Positions 38,901-49,140 of a DNA stretch of 64,000 nt are shown here, piece after piece. Both the position numbers and the translations under genes were made by a program. Each line of letters begins with the position of its first letter. The first letter of the stretch is position 1. Source of the stretch: Pseudorasbora parva (lineage: Eukaryota > Chordata > Actinopteri > Cypriniformes > Gobionidae); NCBI RefSeq assembly GCF_024679245.1, contig NC_090184.1:12661233-12725232 (forward strand), read 5' to 3'. The notes below the pieces were generated by a model. It saw only the letters and a program-made list of their open reading frames with translations. It searched no databases and was not told where the DNA came from.

Positions 38901-40041
38901 GGCTTGTTTGATGAGGCTGAGGTCCGAACAAAGTAAAATCGAAAGGCCTCTGAGGACCACCAACCCAATAGTTTAATTGATGGTGTGGCAGTCTTTTTGG
39001 CCTGCGGTGGTGTCTGCTCCATTGCGGAAGAAGTGAGGTGAATATAAGTAAGCCTAATTACCAGAGTGGGTGGGGATGTGCTGAAGCTTTTTAATGAACT
39101 TCACTGCCTGGTGACAGGAAGGTTGTTCTCATCAGAAAACAGCGGGTCAAGAAGTGAGGAGATCAGCACCTCCCTGTGGCAAGGGAGAAGGAAAGATATT
39201 GATATTGCTGGATGGGTGTCGGGAGATTGAAGATAGGAATAAAAAGGCAGTTTTTTAAATTGATCCGTTTATTGCTTTTGATGAGGAAACGGATGGTGTT
39301 CTTGTTTAAAACTTAGAGATCATAGATGGTCGGATGGATGGTTGTAGATTAGAAATTTAAAGCAGCCGAGATAGACTTTGATGGTACTAGATTGGGTGGA
39401 CATCAAAAATTGAAAAAGAGGGAGAATTTGGGAAAACAAGTTGGTTGTAGGAATTATTTGAAAAGCTCTCCAAGTTGTCCAGTAGGATTGCAATGCTGGG
39501 GTTGGAACGGTGTCCACCTTCGGGCTAATGCTCTTAATATTTATGCCAAAATCTGGGAAATATAGAAATTAAGATAAAAAGTCCACTCTTCTCCTGAAAA
39601 AGTCTGCTGGTTCCTCAGTGACAACTTTTATAGCGTCAAACAACTAAGCTAAACTTATTTAAAACAAATACTTGAAAATCATAGTGATAAAACTGCCTTA
39701 AAGGACAGGAAACATCTTGGAAAATATAAAGTGTAATTTGATTGTTTAGTTCAACTCGTATCCATTAGAAACCATGGAGGGGAGAGGCTTATGAGCTATA
39801 CTGGGACCAACCACCTGGGGTGATTGAGGCGCGGAGGCTTGGTGGAGACAGGTGATGGATCCATAGCAATGATGTAGTAGGAACTGTAAGAGCAATGCAG
39901 CTGAGAAGGAGGCAATAAACTGTAGAGGAAGCAGAAGCTGGATGGAATAAGGTTGGAGAATAGAAAGCTTGGGGAGCAACCCCATGCTTGGATCGGCTCC
40001 AATGGCGGCGGAGAAAAGAAAAGAGAGGGAGGGGCATGACC
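38901..40041. other. non-coding part of the insertion
   Basis: No gene recognised between the minisatellite and the G-rich repeat. Confidence 0.4.
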
Positions 40042-40500
40042 ATCTGCGGAGGCAGCCTCACGCTTTGGGTCTGCACCTATAGCAGAGAAAAAATTAAGGC
40101 AGAGAAGAAATTAAAGGGGGGGGGGGGGAGGGCAGGACCGTTTGCGGAGGCAGCCTCACGCTTTGGGTCTGCACCTATAGCAGAGGAGAAATTAAGGGGG
40201 GGGGAGGGCAGGACCGTTTGCGGAGGCAGCCTCACGCTTTGGGTCTGCACCTATAGCAGAGGAGAAATTAAGGGGGGGGGGCAGGACCGTTTGCGGAGGC
40301 AGCCTCACGCTTTGGGTCTGCACCTATAGCAGAGAAGAAATTAAAGGGGGGGGGGGGGGGGCAGGACCGTTTGCGGAGGCAGCCTCACGCTTTGGGTCTG
40401 CACCTATAGCAGAGAAGAAATTAAGGGAGGGGGGGCAGGACCGTTTGCGGAGGCAGCCTCACGCTTTGGGCCTGCTCCAATAGCAGAGGAGAAATGTATT
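40042..40500. repeat. G-run tandem repeat, six copies
   Basis: Units begin with 'tgcggaggcagcctcacgc' at about 40042, 40141, 40217, 40290, 40370 and 40443 (spacing 73-99 bp). Each full unit ends in a run of 7 to 16 G, interrupted in some. The G runs could form G-quadruplexes. Confidence 0.92.
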
Positions 40501-41164
40501 ATATAGCTTTTCTTGATTTAACAGAGAATAAAAGCCAGAAAGCACAGAAATAAAGGAAGCGTGGAAAGAAGAACAGAAGAAGCTATACTTACCTGTGGGA
40601 GGGTGAAAGGTAACAGTCGAAGAGGCCGTGGAACTATTGCGAGCAGACGCGGAACTAATGTCTGCGGCCGCGATAATGCCGGCCGAATTAAGGGGCGGAC
40701 GTGAAAGCGTCGGCAGCTGCGGCTGCCGGCTGAAACTGAAACGGACCATATAGATCGTGCAGTTGTTTGTGTTGTTGTTTGCGTGTTGCTGCGAGAACGC
40801 TGAATGCGGCGTGAGAGTGAGAGTTTTTGGTGAAAACACACGAGCAGATCGTGAAGTTGCGCTTTGAATTCCTCTGGGTGAAATGGAAAACCCGCGCTGG
40901 ATAACGCTTGCCTGAGCGCGTTGACGGACCATTTCTCAGCAGGAGGTACGAGGCTTAACGTTACTGCTGAAGAGGATGATGTTGATGATGATGAAGGCCT
41001 CGATGCATCACGATGAGGATCGACCGAGCCCCGTGATGATTCTAGATGGAAGAAGAGAGAGGTTTTCTTGAGCGAGGTGTTATATGGAGCGGAGAGACCG
41101 GCGGTCTGGAGATCAACAGGTGAAATGAGCAGCGCAGCCAGTCAAGCAGAGTTGGGCAGGCCAA
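40501..41164. other. GC-richer tail of the insertion, no gene assigned
   Basis: Contains a GATGAT-rich stretch near 40975-41000 and many GAGA motifs. Minus-strand open frames here (e.g. 40459-40932) match no protein I know. It may hold a promoter for the element. Confidence 0.35.
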
Positions 41165-41276
41165 ATGCTTCAGGAACCAAAAAGGGGAAGAGGTAAGCTG
41201 CTGGTTTTATACCTTGGTATTAATTGAAAGATTAGATGGGCGTACTCCTCCCGAAATTACGTTTATTAACTTCACT

Positions 41277-41914
41277 TGTTTCCTGATAAGAACTTGTTGC
41301 CAAAGCATCATTTTATGGTGCATTACCCCAGTTGTATTCAGAAAATTGGACCACTGATACATTGTTGGTGCATGCGTTACGAAGCAAAGCATAACTTTTT
41401 TAAAAAGCAGTTGAAAAGCTTTAAAAACATAACAAAAACATTAGCAAAGAAACACCAGTGCCAAATGGCTTACATTTGGCAAACATTTGATCCAAATGAC
41501 ATGAAATTAGGTCCCGGAAAAATGGCCCCTTTGAATGAAATGGAAGTTGGCGCTGAGATGGCTGAGAAGCTTAATGTTCCTGTGTGGACTAAAGTCCTAA
41601 ATGTGAAATGGGTCAAACGCTGTGGAAATACTTATCGGTTAGGGTTAGCGGTTTGTGTTCAAGTTCAAAATGATATGCCTGTATTTCATGTAATCCAGAA
41701 TATTGTTATCAAAGATGAGCAGGTACTTCTGATAACAACTGCACTGAAGACGCTTTGTTTAGCTGAACATATCCATGCTTATAAAGTTGCACATACTGCA
41801 GAAGCACCTTCTATTTTGGAGATTCAGGATATTTTGCACTACAAGTTGTTTGACATTCTAATGTCTTATGGTGCTGATTCTGATTTGTTTATTGTACCAT
41901 ATTGTTTCTTGTGA
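41277..41914 (+). pseudogene. TNP2-like CACTA transposase, C-terminal part
   Basis: About 210 residues starting FPDKNLLPKHHFMVHYPSCI, then WCMRYEAKHNFFKKQLKSFK, ending ...DLFIVPYCFL. It continues the protein that breaks off at 34897 (...HLIAEHHSLFKH). The first methionine of the local open frame is insertion-derived, not a native start. The stop at 41912-41914 is followed by AT-rich 3' sequence. The C-terminal region has no catalytic motif I recognise. Confidence 0.7.
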
Positions 41915-42000
41915 TAATTTTTTGTCTCCTCTTACATTATCACTATCACTAATGATTATTATTTTAGTATTCTTGTTTATATATTTTTTTTATAAACTTT

Positions 42001-42270
42001 TTATGATCACAAATGAATTCAGTAGGATATTTTTTAAACTGGTGCTCGGTTTTGTAATTTAGTGTTGTTTTTATTCTTTTTTTAGTAAATTTTTATGATC
42101 ACAAATGAATTCAGTGTAATGTTTAAACTGGTGCTCGGTTTTATAATTTAGTGTTGTTTTTAATATTTTTTTAGTAAATTTATGATCACAAATGAATTCA
42201 GTGTAATGTTTAAACTGGTGCTCGATTTTGTAATTTAGTGTTGTTTTCATAATTTTTTTGCGATCATAAG
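42001..42270. repeat. ~90-bp tandem repeat downstream of the transposase
   Basis: Three copies start with 'ttatgatcacaaatgaattc' at about 42001, 42093 and 42180. They lie between the transposase stop and the right terminal region. Confidence 0.9.
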
Positions 42271-42376
42271 TGAAGTAAGTGTTTATGTAATATTGTTTAA
42301 CAGCTGCATGAAAAATAAAATTGTGAGGTATGACTATACAGTTTATTGGTTTTATTTTCAGACTAAAAAGCAAGTT

Positions 42377-42404
42377 TTTTATATATATATATTTTTATAT
42401 ATAA

Positions 42405-42473
<69 letters not shown>
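42377..42473. repeat. (TA)n microsatellite
   Basis: TA-rich run, pure from about 42408, just before the right terminal region of the CACTA-like element. Confidence 0.95.
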
Positions 42474-42476
<3 letters not shown>

Positions 42477-42479
42477 GGT

Positions 42480-42863
42480 AAAACATGAATTATGTAACTC
42501 GAAATGGAGTTATTCTTTATAGTTCACTCATAATTGATGATAAACTACTCTTGAGGGGAAGTAAATTGTGGCAGGGTAAATTTAAAGTTCCTCTGAACAG
42601 AGTTAAAATATAGCAGAGTTCATTTCTGGTAACTCTGAACTGAGTAAAATAGTACGAGAGTTGATTTTAAAAAACACTAAATAGAGTGAAATATCACAGG
42701 AAAGAGTAAAATATTATCTCTAAATTGAGCATAATTAACTCTGGAAAAACAGCTCTATCAATAGAGTAATTTATACTCTTTTTAGAGAGGGACCAAATGT
42801 TATCTGGCATAGAGTAAAATTTTCTTCAATTTGAGTAAATTTTACTCAGACAAATTTACTGTG
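42480..42863 (-). repeat. right subterminal region of the CACTA-like element
   Basis: Dense in 'gagtaaaat', 'gagtta' and 'actctg' motifs in both orientations, ending TTTACTGTG. Such arrays are transposase binding sites in known CACTA elements; that role is inferred here. Confidence 0.55.
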
Positions 42864-43205
42864 TACAAATCTGGATGCTTTAACACGTTGAAATTGCAGC
42901 TTTTCGTTTCGATAAACGACTTAATCGTGCAGCTTGTGTAAAAAAAAACAATATTCTAGCCGCTATAACTCTGTGCCAGTACTTCACACAATTATTCTCC
43001 TCGTTTCCTAAGAAACTACAGGGTCTCAGCTTTCTAAAAAGGTAAGGCATTTGATGGTAGGCAAAATTAGGTGGGAAAAGTGATCTCTGAAGTAGGCACT
43101 GTGCAATGTAGGGGGAGGACGAGATATCTAGCCTTTATTATGGATATCTATGATTGGTTGGTTCTGGTTTGAAGGACATTTGATGTTGCTCGCTGTGGCT
43201 AGCGA
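42864..43205. other. no gene recognised
   Basis: Sequence between the CACTA-like element and the next repeat; nothing identified. Confidence 0.4.
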
Positions 43206-44025
43206 AAGGGGGTAATTTAGCACTCGGAAAGCGTTCCACCCATAGGGGCGGCCATTGCTAACCAAGCCATCACCTGCTGTAAGCATCCCATTGACTCCCA
43301 TTCATTTTTGAGTCACTTTTGCCCCGTTTCCACCACAGGAACTTTACCCAGGAACCAGGAACTTTGGGTGGTACTCGGTGTGTTTAGACCGTAGGAACCA
43401 GGGTCTAAATGAAGTTCCGGGTAAATATTTCCCCCTCCAAACGGCCCTGCTCGCGAGGTAGTACTTTTTCAAAGTTCAGGAACTTTCGAGGGCGGGACTT
43501 AGAACATGCTGATTGGTTTATCATTTTATTTCAACTCAGCATTTTTAAAAGTCTTTTGCGAGGTTCGGTCTACGTTCAGTAATATTCAGTCTTACCTGCC
43601 GCGCTCATGTTGACAAGAGAGGAAAGTTAATTTTTCTGAGGGGTTAACTTTTTATTTCGTAAGTTATGAAGATAATGTTGGAATAATGACACAGCTTATA
43701 TAGCCACAGGCAGTTTTTACTTTAACTGCGCCTGACAGAAAATTTTTTTTTCTCAGATGATTATTTAAACAAATAAATATCTTATAATACTGTATTAGTC
43801 CTGGTGGCCGTTAAGAGTTGCTATGGCTTCAGTTAACACATAGCTGCTGGAGAAAACAGCGTTGACATTTTTGATGTGGCAGACAAACTGCTTATGTGAC
43901 AAAAAAATGATTGCGATTGAAAGTCATTAGCCTACATGTAAACACCAGATCGGTTTAGATAACGTCTCATGTAAACAGTCCACTAAATCGTTCAATCGGT
44001 ATACACAAAAATGATTACTGTCCGT

Positions 44026-44760
44026 TAGGGCTGTCATTTTGGAAAAAAAATCTAATTCGAACGGAATTAAAATATCATGCATTTGAATATATTCAATTAT
44101 CTACAACGCTGTCATCTCCAGCAGCTGGAATGTGTTTACGGATGCCATAGCAACTCTCAACGGCCACCAACGGTTTTATAAAAGCTATTCATTTGTTGTA
44201 AAGTGTAATAATCATCTCAGAAAAAATAAATTCTAATGTCAGGCACAGTTGATTGTTTGCTTACATAGGCTTAGGGATAGTGTCATTATGCCAACATTAT
44301 CTTCATAACTTCTTATGAAATAAAAAGTTTATCCCTCAGAAAAATGTATTTTCCTCTCTTGTCATGCTTGGTGCATGAGTGCGACGTGTGCTCTTCAGTG
44401 GTGAAGGCCGCGCTGTGTACATCACATAAGGACACACACTCAAGTAATCCGGTCAGGTCATTTACATGGTGAAATGTTTAGTTTGATCGATTCATGAAAA
44501 GGTTTATCCACCCATCTCAAAACGATTACAATTTCATTCAGTTTGGGCATTTTTATTACGATTGAGGTGTTTATATGGAGCATTTTCATTCAGATTGGAC
44601 TTTTAAACTGATTACAGTGCTCCATGTAAACGCACCGACAGTAAAAAATTGCGCTACATGGCACTTTAAAAACCGGATAGTTTATTTATAGTTCGATTAC
44701 GGATATTTCACGTCATCTTCGAATTCATATTCGAATATCGAATAAAAAGTGACAGCCCTA
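44026..44760. mobile_element. hAT-type MITE
   Basis: The ends TAGGGCTGTCA and TGACAGCCCTA are perfect 11-bp inverted repeats. The flanks CTGTCCGT (44018-44025) and TTGTCCGT (44761-44768) form an 8-bp target duplication with one mismatch. Inside, 44102-44377 is an inverted match to 43607-43870, which lies outside this element. Confidence 0.85.
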
Positions 44761-44817
44761 TTGTCCGTCACTGGCTTGGAGGAGCAGTCGCGTGCAGTCC
44801 TACATCACCAGACTTAT

Positions 44818-45360
44818 GGGTCCTGCACACTGTGCGATTTTTCAAAATCCTTTGCGAATGTCCCTTGTCAGACTGTACGAACATGATCGCCATGTCACAC
44901 TGTAAGATCTCAGTTGACATTAATGTCAGACTGCACGATAGTGAAGGCGCGCTAAAAACGGACGCGCGCAAGAAAACTCACCCGGAGTTCATATCATCAA
45001 TGAATGACGCGTTCGGTGATGGTGAGCTGCATTACACGCGGGACTGAAATGCTGGCTACAAACAAATCTCTAGCTCTCGTTTTGGTCATAGTTTGTCTTG
45101 AAAAACTGAGATATTTGACTGTCGTCGTAGGAGAAGTCACACTGCAGGATTCTGTGCCAAATCTTCTGACACTGCCAGAATTTCGCCTGAGGTAAAATTT
45201 GATCGCAGCGCTCATTAATCGGCTGCCGGTGAACATGTCAAACTAACGACCAAAGACGTCAGATTTTAGCCTAGGATCTGAGGAATCTTTTAGGATTTGC
45301 TAAATTTGTCCCAGACGGCCAAATTTGTGGCCAAAATCGCACAGTGTGCACCCGGCTTAA
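44818..45360. mobile_element. MITE with TGCACACTGTGCGATTTT ends
   Basis: Left end 'gcacactgtgcgattttt' and right end 'aaaatcgcacagtgtgcac' are inverted repeats. The body is non-coding and contains further partial inverted phrases. Exact boundaries are uncertain by a few bases. Confidence 0.7.
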
Positions 45361-46691
45361 TTTGCCTAATCTTCTCGGAACTTTATCACGGTCGAAACGC
45401 AGACAGCTGCAGGTCTGGGGGGGGGAGAAAATTCCTGTAAAAAAGTTCCTGGTACAAATTGTTCCGGGTAATTTTGGTGGAAACGGGGCTTTTGACAGTG
45501 AATAACTTTACATCTGAGGCATTTAAAGACTCCATTTGTCCATTGTTTATTTATAAAGAAGCACGACAATGCATAAAAGGCTCCATTACCTTGTATCTTA
45601 CACTATCGCCCTGTAGAAGCTGTTTTTGTAAAAATAGGCTAACGATTGCTTCATAACCAACGCGACTCTGTCGCACAGTTGAGAAATTACCATATAGACA
45701 GGAGGAGACGCTCAGAAGCCATCTTTTACTGTCTATGAGGCAGTCGGGGGAACGTGGAAACAAAGTCTGATAAAGTCAAGGGGGAAGAATGGGGAGAAGC
45801 CGATAGTGAGCCAAAAGCAACGGGAGAAAATATTTAAACAACGTGATTCAGATTTTTACTTTTTTTTTACTCCACAACTACTAGAAGACTAGCCTAGAAA
45901 TCTAGACGGACCCTAGCAGCAGCAAATTTAATCTGCCCGCAAGTGTCGTCTAGGAACTCTCAATACCCTTCTGAGCTGTATTCCTCACAATCTGGACGGG
46001 CCAATCACATCATGTATAGAGTCGGAGGGCGGGGCCATAATGCGTTTGCGTGCTTCTAGTAAACACAGAAACTGGCGAACAACGGCGGCGGTATTTCGAA
46101 TCAGCTTTGACTGCGATTCTGGAAGACTTGGAGTTAAGCTTTTCTCTGAGAAAAGAACAAAGAACGGCACTGAAGTCATTCTTAAAAAGAGAAGATGTGT
46201 TTGGAGTTTAGCCGACCGGATACGGTGAATGTTTAATCTGTCAGCGAGCTCTGCTTCACCTTCGTTGCTCTGGTTGGTGTAGCCAGGGCCGGCGCGTGCC
46301 TATAGGCGAACTAGGCAGCCGCCTAGGGCGGCAGCTCAGCCACGGCGGCAAGAGAGAGAGAGAAGGCGAGAGAGCGAAAGCGAGAGAGAGAATTTTTTTA
46401 ATTTTTTTAATTTATTTGTTAGTTTTACATTAGGCAGGTTACAATTATCGCACTTAAATTAACAGCATTTCCCCCCACTCCATTAGTATAAATTTAAATT
46501 AACTTTTTTAGAATAATTTAGAATAAAAATTCCAGCCCGCCCGCCCGGCCGCGCCCTGCCCCCACCCCACTTAGAGCGGCATCAAATAGTATATGCGTGC
46601 AAAATACGTTAATGTATATTTAAATATGTCAAAACGAATAAAATTATCTGGTTATTAATACAAAAGACGACGGCTTTTAAAAGAGCAAGCA

Positions 46692-46949
46692 TTGGAGAAA
46701 CAAAGAGGCTCCTTTTTGAAATTCATCGGAAGTCAAGAGGACAGCATAATAAAAATCAGCAGCGACCATGCTAATGAGAGCGAAGGTTTGGACGTTGGTA
46801 GTAATGTGCTGGAGGAGGCAGACAGCTTAGCCATAACTAGCTCGTCTGATGAGGGACAGACGGAACAGCAGGGAGAAATATTACCCTCAAAAGGTGAGGA
46901 AATATGTCACGATCCCGGCAAATGGCCAGCTAATAAATCCTGGACTTAA
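46692..46949 (+). pseudogene. N-terminal part of the hAT transposase, other frame
   Basis: Starts MEKQRGSFLKFIGSQED and is acidic and serine-rich. It ends shortly after DPGKWPAN by running out of frame. Such acidic N-termini precede the TTF finger in related zinc finger MYM-like hAT proteins. It most likely represents the true start of the transposase, separated by one frameshift. Confidence 0.6.
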
Positions 46950-49140
46950 TGACACTTTGGTACAGGGAGGGCCACATCAAACCAAAGGAATTATTTTCCC
47001 AAAAGACAGTTGGAACAGGAGATTTTCAGAGGCTCATTACAGTCGCACATTAGCTAACGGGGAGAAACTTGACAGACCATGGCTGGTTTATTCGATTTGC
47101 AAGGACGCAACGTTTTGCTTTTGTTGTAAACTTTTTTGTGAAAGCGAGAGAAAGTCTGCTCTGGCAAAAGACGGTGTTAAAGACTGGAAAAATCTCTCTA
47201 GCATACTGAAATCACACGAGAAGTCAAGTGAACATCTGGAGTGTTTCCATAAATGGAAAGAGCTGGACACAAGGTTGTCCACTCAAAACACAATTGATGC
47301 GCAAAATCAGCGTAAAATATTATGCGAAACATTACACTGGCAGCAGGTGTTGGAACGTTTGGTGAGTATTGTGAGAGTAATGGCGATGCAAAACATGGCA
47401 TTCCGTGGCAGCACAGATCATTTATATGAACATAACAACGGAAATTTCTTGAAACTTGTAGAGACGATTGGACTGTTTGATAGTGTTATGGCAGAGCACA
47501 TCCGAAGAATACAGTCTAAGGAAACTCATGTTCATTACTTGGGCAAAGAGATTCAAAATGAAATCATAGGAATGCTTGCATCTCAGATTCAGCAGGAAAT
47601 TCTCAAAATGCTCAAATCAGCCAAATACTTTTCGTTAATCTTAGACTGCACACATGACGCGAGTAGAACGGAACAGATGACAGTTGTTGTGCGCTTTGTG
47701 ACAGCACTGGAAAGTTGTGTGGGGGTTAAGGAGCATTTCTTAGAATTCACGCATTTAACGGATTCCACCGGTGCTGGCATGACAGATGTCGTGGTTAAGA
47801 AACTTGGCGATCTAGGGATTGACATCATGGATATGAGAGGTCAAGGATACGACAACGGATCAAATATGCGGGGGAAACACAGTGGTGTCCAAAAGAGAGT
47901 GCAGGACATAAATCCAAGGGCATTCTATGTCCCGTGCAGTGCTCACTCTCTAAATTTAGTGGTGAATGATGCGGCATCGTGCTGCCTGCAGGCTGTGGAA
48001 TTCTTTTCAGTGATACAGGAGGTCTACAACTTTTTTGCCGCTTCCACTTCTCGCTGGCAGATTTTAAAACGGCACATAGGTGACAGTGGCCTTACAGTTA
48101 AGCCTCTCAGCAATACTAGATGGGAAAGCAGGATTGAAGCACTCAAACCTATTCGTCACCATTTAGGAGATGTTTATGACGCTCTTCTATCAATAGCAGA
48201 GGATGATGCCCTGACAGGCGCTTGTGGTGTCAAAGCCAGATGTGAAGCGAGAGGCATTGCGACAAAAATTAAAACGTATCCATTCCTGTGCAGTATCATT
48301 ACATGGTATGACATTTTATATGAAACAAATATTACCAGCAAGATACTGCAGACAATGAACATTGACATTCCACATGCAACAGAACAGCTAAACGCGACAA
48401 AGCAATTCCTTGTGGAATACCGCACAGACAGTAATTTTGACAGAGTGCTGTCCAGCGCAAGACAATTAGCTGATGAGTTGGAAACAGAGGCCGTCTTCCC
48501 TCCACAAAGTGCAGCGCGACAACGAAAAAGAAAGAAAATGTTTCCTTATGAAGGAGATGACGCACCTGTCATGGACACAAAACAAAACTACAGGGTGGGC
48601 TTCTTTAACCAAGTGCTCGACTGTGCCATCCGTTCGGTGGAAGAGCGCTTTTCGCTGCTTCGAGACCATGGGCGCGTATTTGGATTTTTATATGACATCG
48701 CATCTCTCAAAGAAAAGGAGAATACAATAGTTCTTCAGGATTGCTTAAGACTGGAAAAGGCCCTGACTCATGGAGACTCACGGGATGTTGATGGGCATGA
48801 ATTGTTTGAAGAGCTGACTGCTTTGGGCAGACGCCTGGTTGCTGGATCGAAACCACTGGACGCGCTTAAATTCATCTGTGAAAAAGGGATGGAATCAATT
48901 TTTCCAAATGTTTTTATAGCATTGAGAGTGCTTCTCACTCTCCCCGTCACTGTGAGCTCTGGAGAACGCAGTTTCTCAAAGCTTAAACTGATTAAAAATT
49001 ATCTCCGAAGTACAATGACACAAGACAGACTCAATGGACTAGCAACAATTGCAATTGAGCACGAACTTGCTGAAAACGTTAAACTCGAGGACGCAATCAA
49101 AGCGTTTGCCGCCGCGAAAGCCCGACGCGCACGCTTCTGA
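46849..49140 (+). CDS. hAT transposase (TTF zinc finger, hAT dimerisation)
   Basis: A 763-residue frame. A TTF-type zinc-finger region has C84, C90, C92, C93 and C97 plus H123 and H129. The RNase H-like core has D266 (LDCT) and D335 (GYDNGSN), with CSAHSLNLVV and TRWES in between. The C-terminal hAT dimerisation domain holds E706 (SSGERSFSKLK). All three expected catalytic acids are present. The first ~28 residues of this frame are probably spurious. The family-typical start of the domain ('DPGKWP') lies in the overlapping frame 46692-46949, and the join near 46925-46945 needs a one-base shift. So either this copy has a single frameshift near its N-terminus or translation starts differently. 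A 72-bp intron (46894-46965) is possible but would remove conserved residues. Confidence 0.85.
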   Translation: MRDRRNSREKYYPQKVRKYVTIPANGQLINPGLNDTLVQGGPHQTKGIIFPKDSWNRRFSEAHYSRTLANGEKLDRPWLVYSICKDATFCFCCKLFCESERKSALAKDGVKDWKNLSSILKSHEKSSEHLECFHKWKELDTRLSTQNTIDAQNQRKILCETLHWQQVLERLVSIVRVMAMQNMAFRGSTDHLYEHNNGNFLKLVETIGLFDSVMAEHIRRIQSKETHVHYLGKEIQNEIIGMLASQIQQEILKMLKSAKYFSLILDCTHDASRTEQMTVVVRFVTALESCVGVKEHFLEFTHLTDSTGAGMTDVVVKKLGDLGIDIMDMRGQGYDNGSNMRGKHSGVQKRVQDINPRAFYVPCSAHSLNLVVNDAASCCLQAVEFFSVIQEVYNFFAASTSRWQILKRHIGDSGLTVKPLSNTRWESRIEALKPIRHHLGDVYDALLSIAEDDALTGACGVKARCEARGIATKIKTYPFLCSIITWYDILYETNITSKILQTMNIDIPHATEQLNATKQFLVEYRTDSNFDRVLSSARQLADELETEAVFPPQSAARQRKRKKMFPYEGDDAPVMDTKQNYRVGFFNQVLDCAIRSVEERFSLLRDHGRVFGFLYDIASLKEKENTIVLQDCLRLEKALTHGDSRDVDGHELFEELTALGRRLVAGSKPLDALKFICEKGMESIFPNVFIALRVLLTLPVTVSSGERSFSKLKLIKNYLRSTMTQDRLNGLATIAIEHELAENVKLEDAIKAFAAAKARRARF

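Larger units (their letters stand above)
34898..41276. mobile_element. 6.4-kb insertion with split direct repeats, no TSD
   Basis: Two repeat blocks are arranged A-B-A-B. A is 34898-35010 and 35288-35400 (113 bp). B is 35176-35287 and 41165-41276 (112 bp). I see no difference within either pair. B1 and A2 abut exactly at 35287/35288. The flanking transposase codons join as AAGCATT|TGTTTCC without duplication of target bases. DIRS/Ngaro-type retrotransposons, which integrate through a tyrosine recombinase, have split direct repeats and no target duplication. Two head-to-tail copies of one element (390 bp and 5989 bp) would look the same. No recombinase or RT was found inside. Confidence 0.6.
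28001..42863 (+). mobile_element. putative CACTA-like (EnSpm/TNP2) transposon, 14.9 kb
   Basis: The right end, read inwards on the minus strand from 42863, is CACAGTAAATTTGTCTGAG. The left end proposed here is CACAGGAAAAATGG at 28001. A TA dinucleotide flanks both ends. Both terminal regions are rich in 'gagtaaaat'/'gagtta' motifs, and a 'gtttttcc(g/a)gagtta' block is shared in the same orientation relative to each end. The interior encodes a TNP2-like transposase and a second multi-exon gene, the expected make-up of an autonomous CACTA-type element. Terminal identity is only about 5 bp at the left, so that boundary is tentative. Confidence 0.55.
43321..45489. mobile_element. DNA transposon with GCCCCGTTTCCACC ends
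   Basis: The ends GCCCCGTTTCCACC and GGTGGAAACGGGGC are perfect 14-bp inverted repeats. TTTT flanks both sides where the uninterrupted copy (~53337) has TTT, so the target duplication is 3-4 bp. The body holds inverted segments and two further elements (44026-44760 and 44818-45360). No transposase. Confidence 0.85.

Noticed and set aside
40459..40932. 157-residue minus-strand open frame
   Set aside because: Low-complexity, Ser-rich, no known motif, and overlaps the G-run tandem repeat.
35288..41276. Helitron
   Set aside because: Lack of target duplication and possible tandem arrangement would fit, but the 3' end is not CTRR, no terminal hairpin was seen and the insertion is not between A and T.
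46894..46965. 72-bp intron in the hAT transposase
   Set aside because: It would remove the conserved LNDTLVQGGP stretch; a one-base frameshift explains the two frames better.
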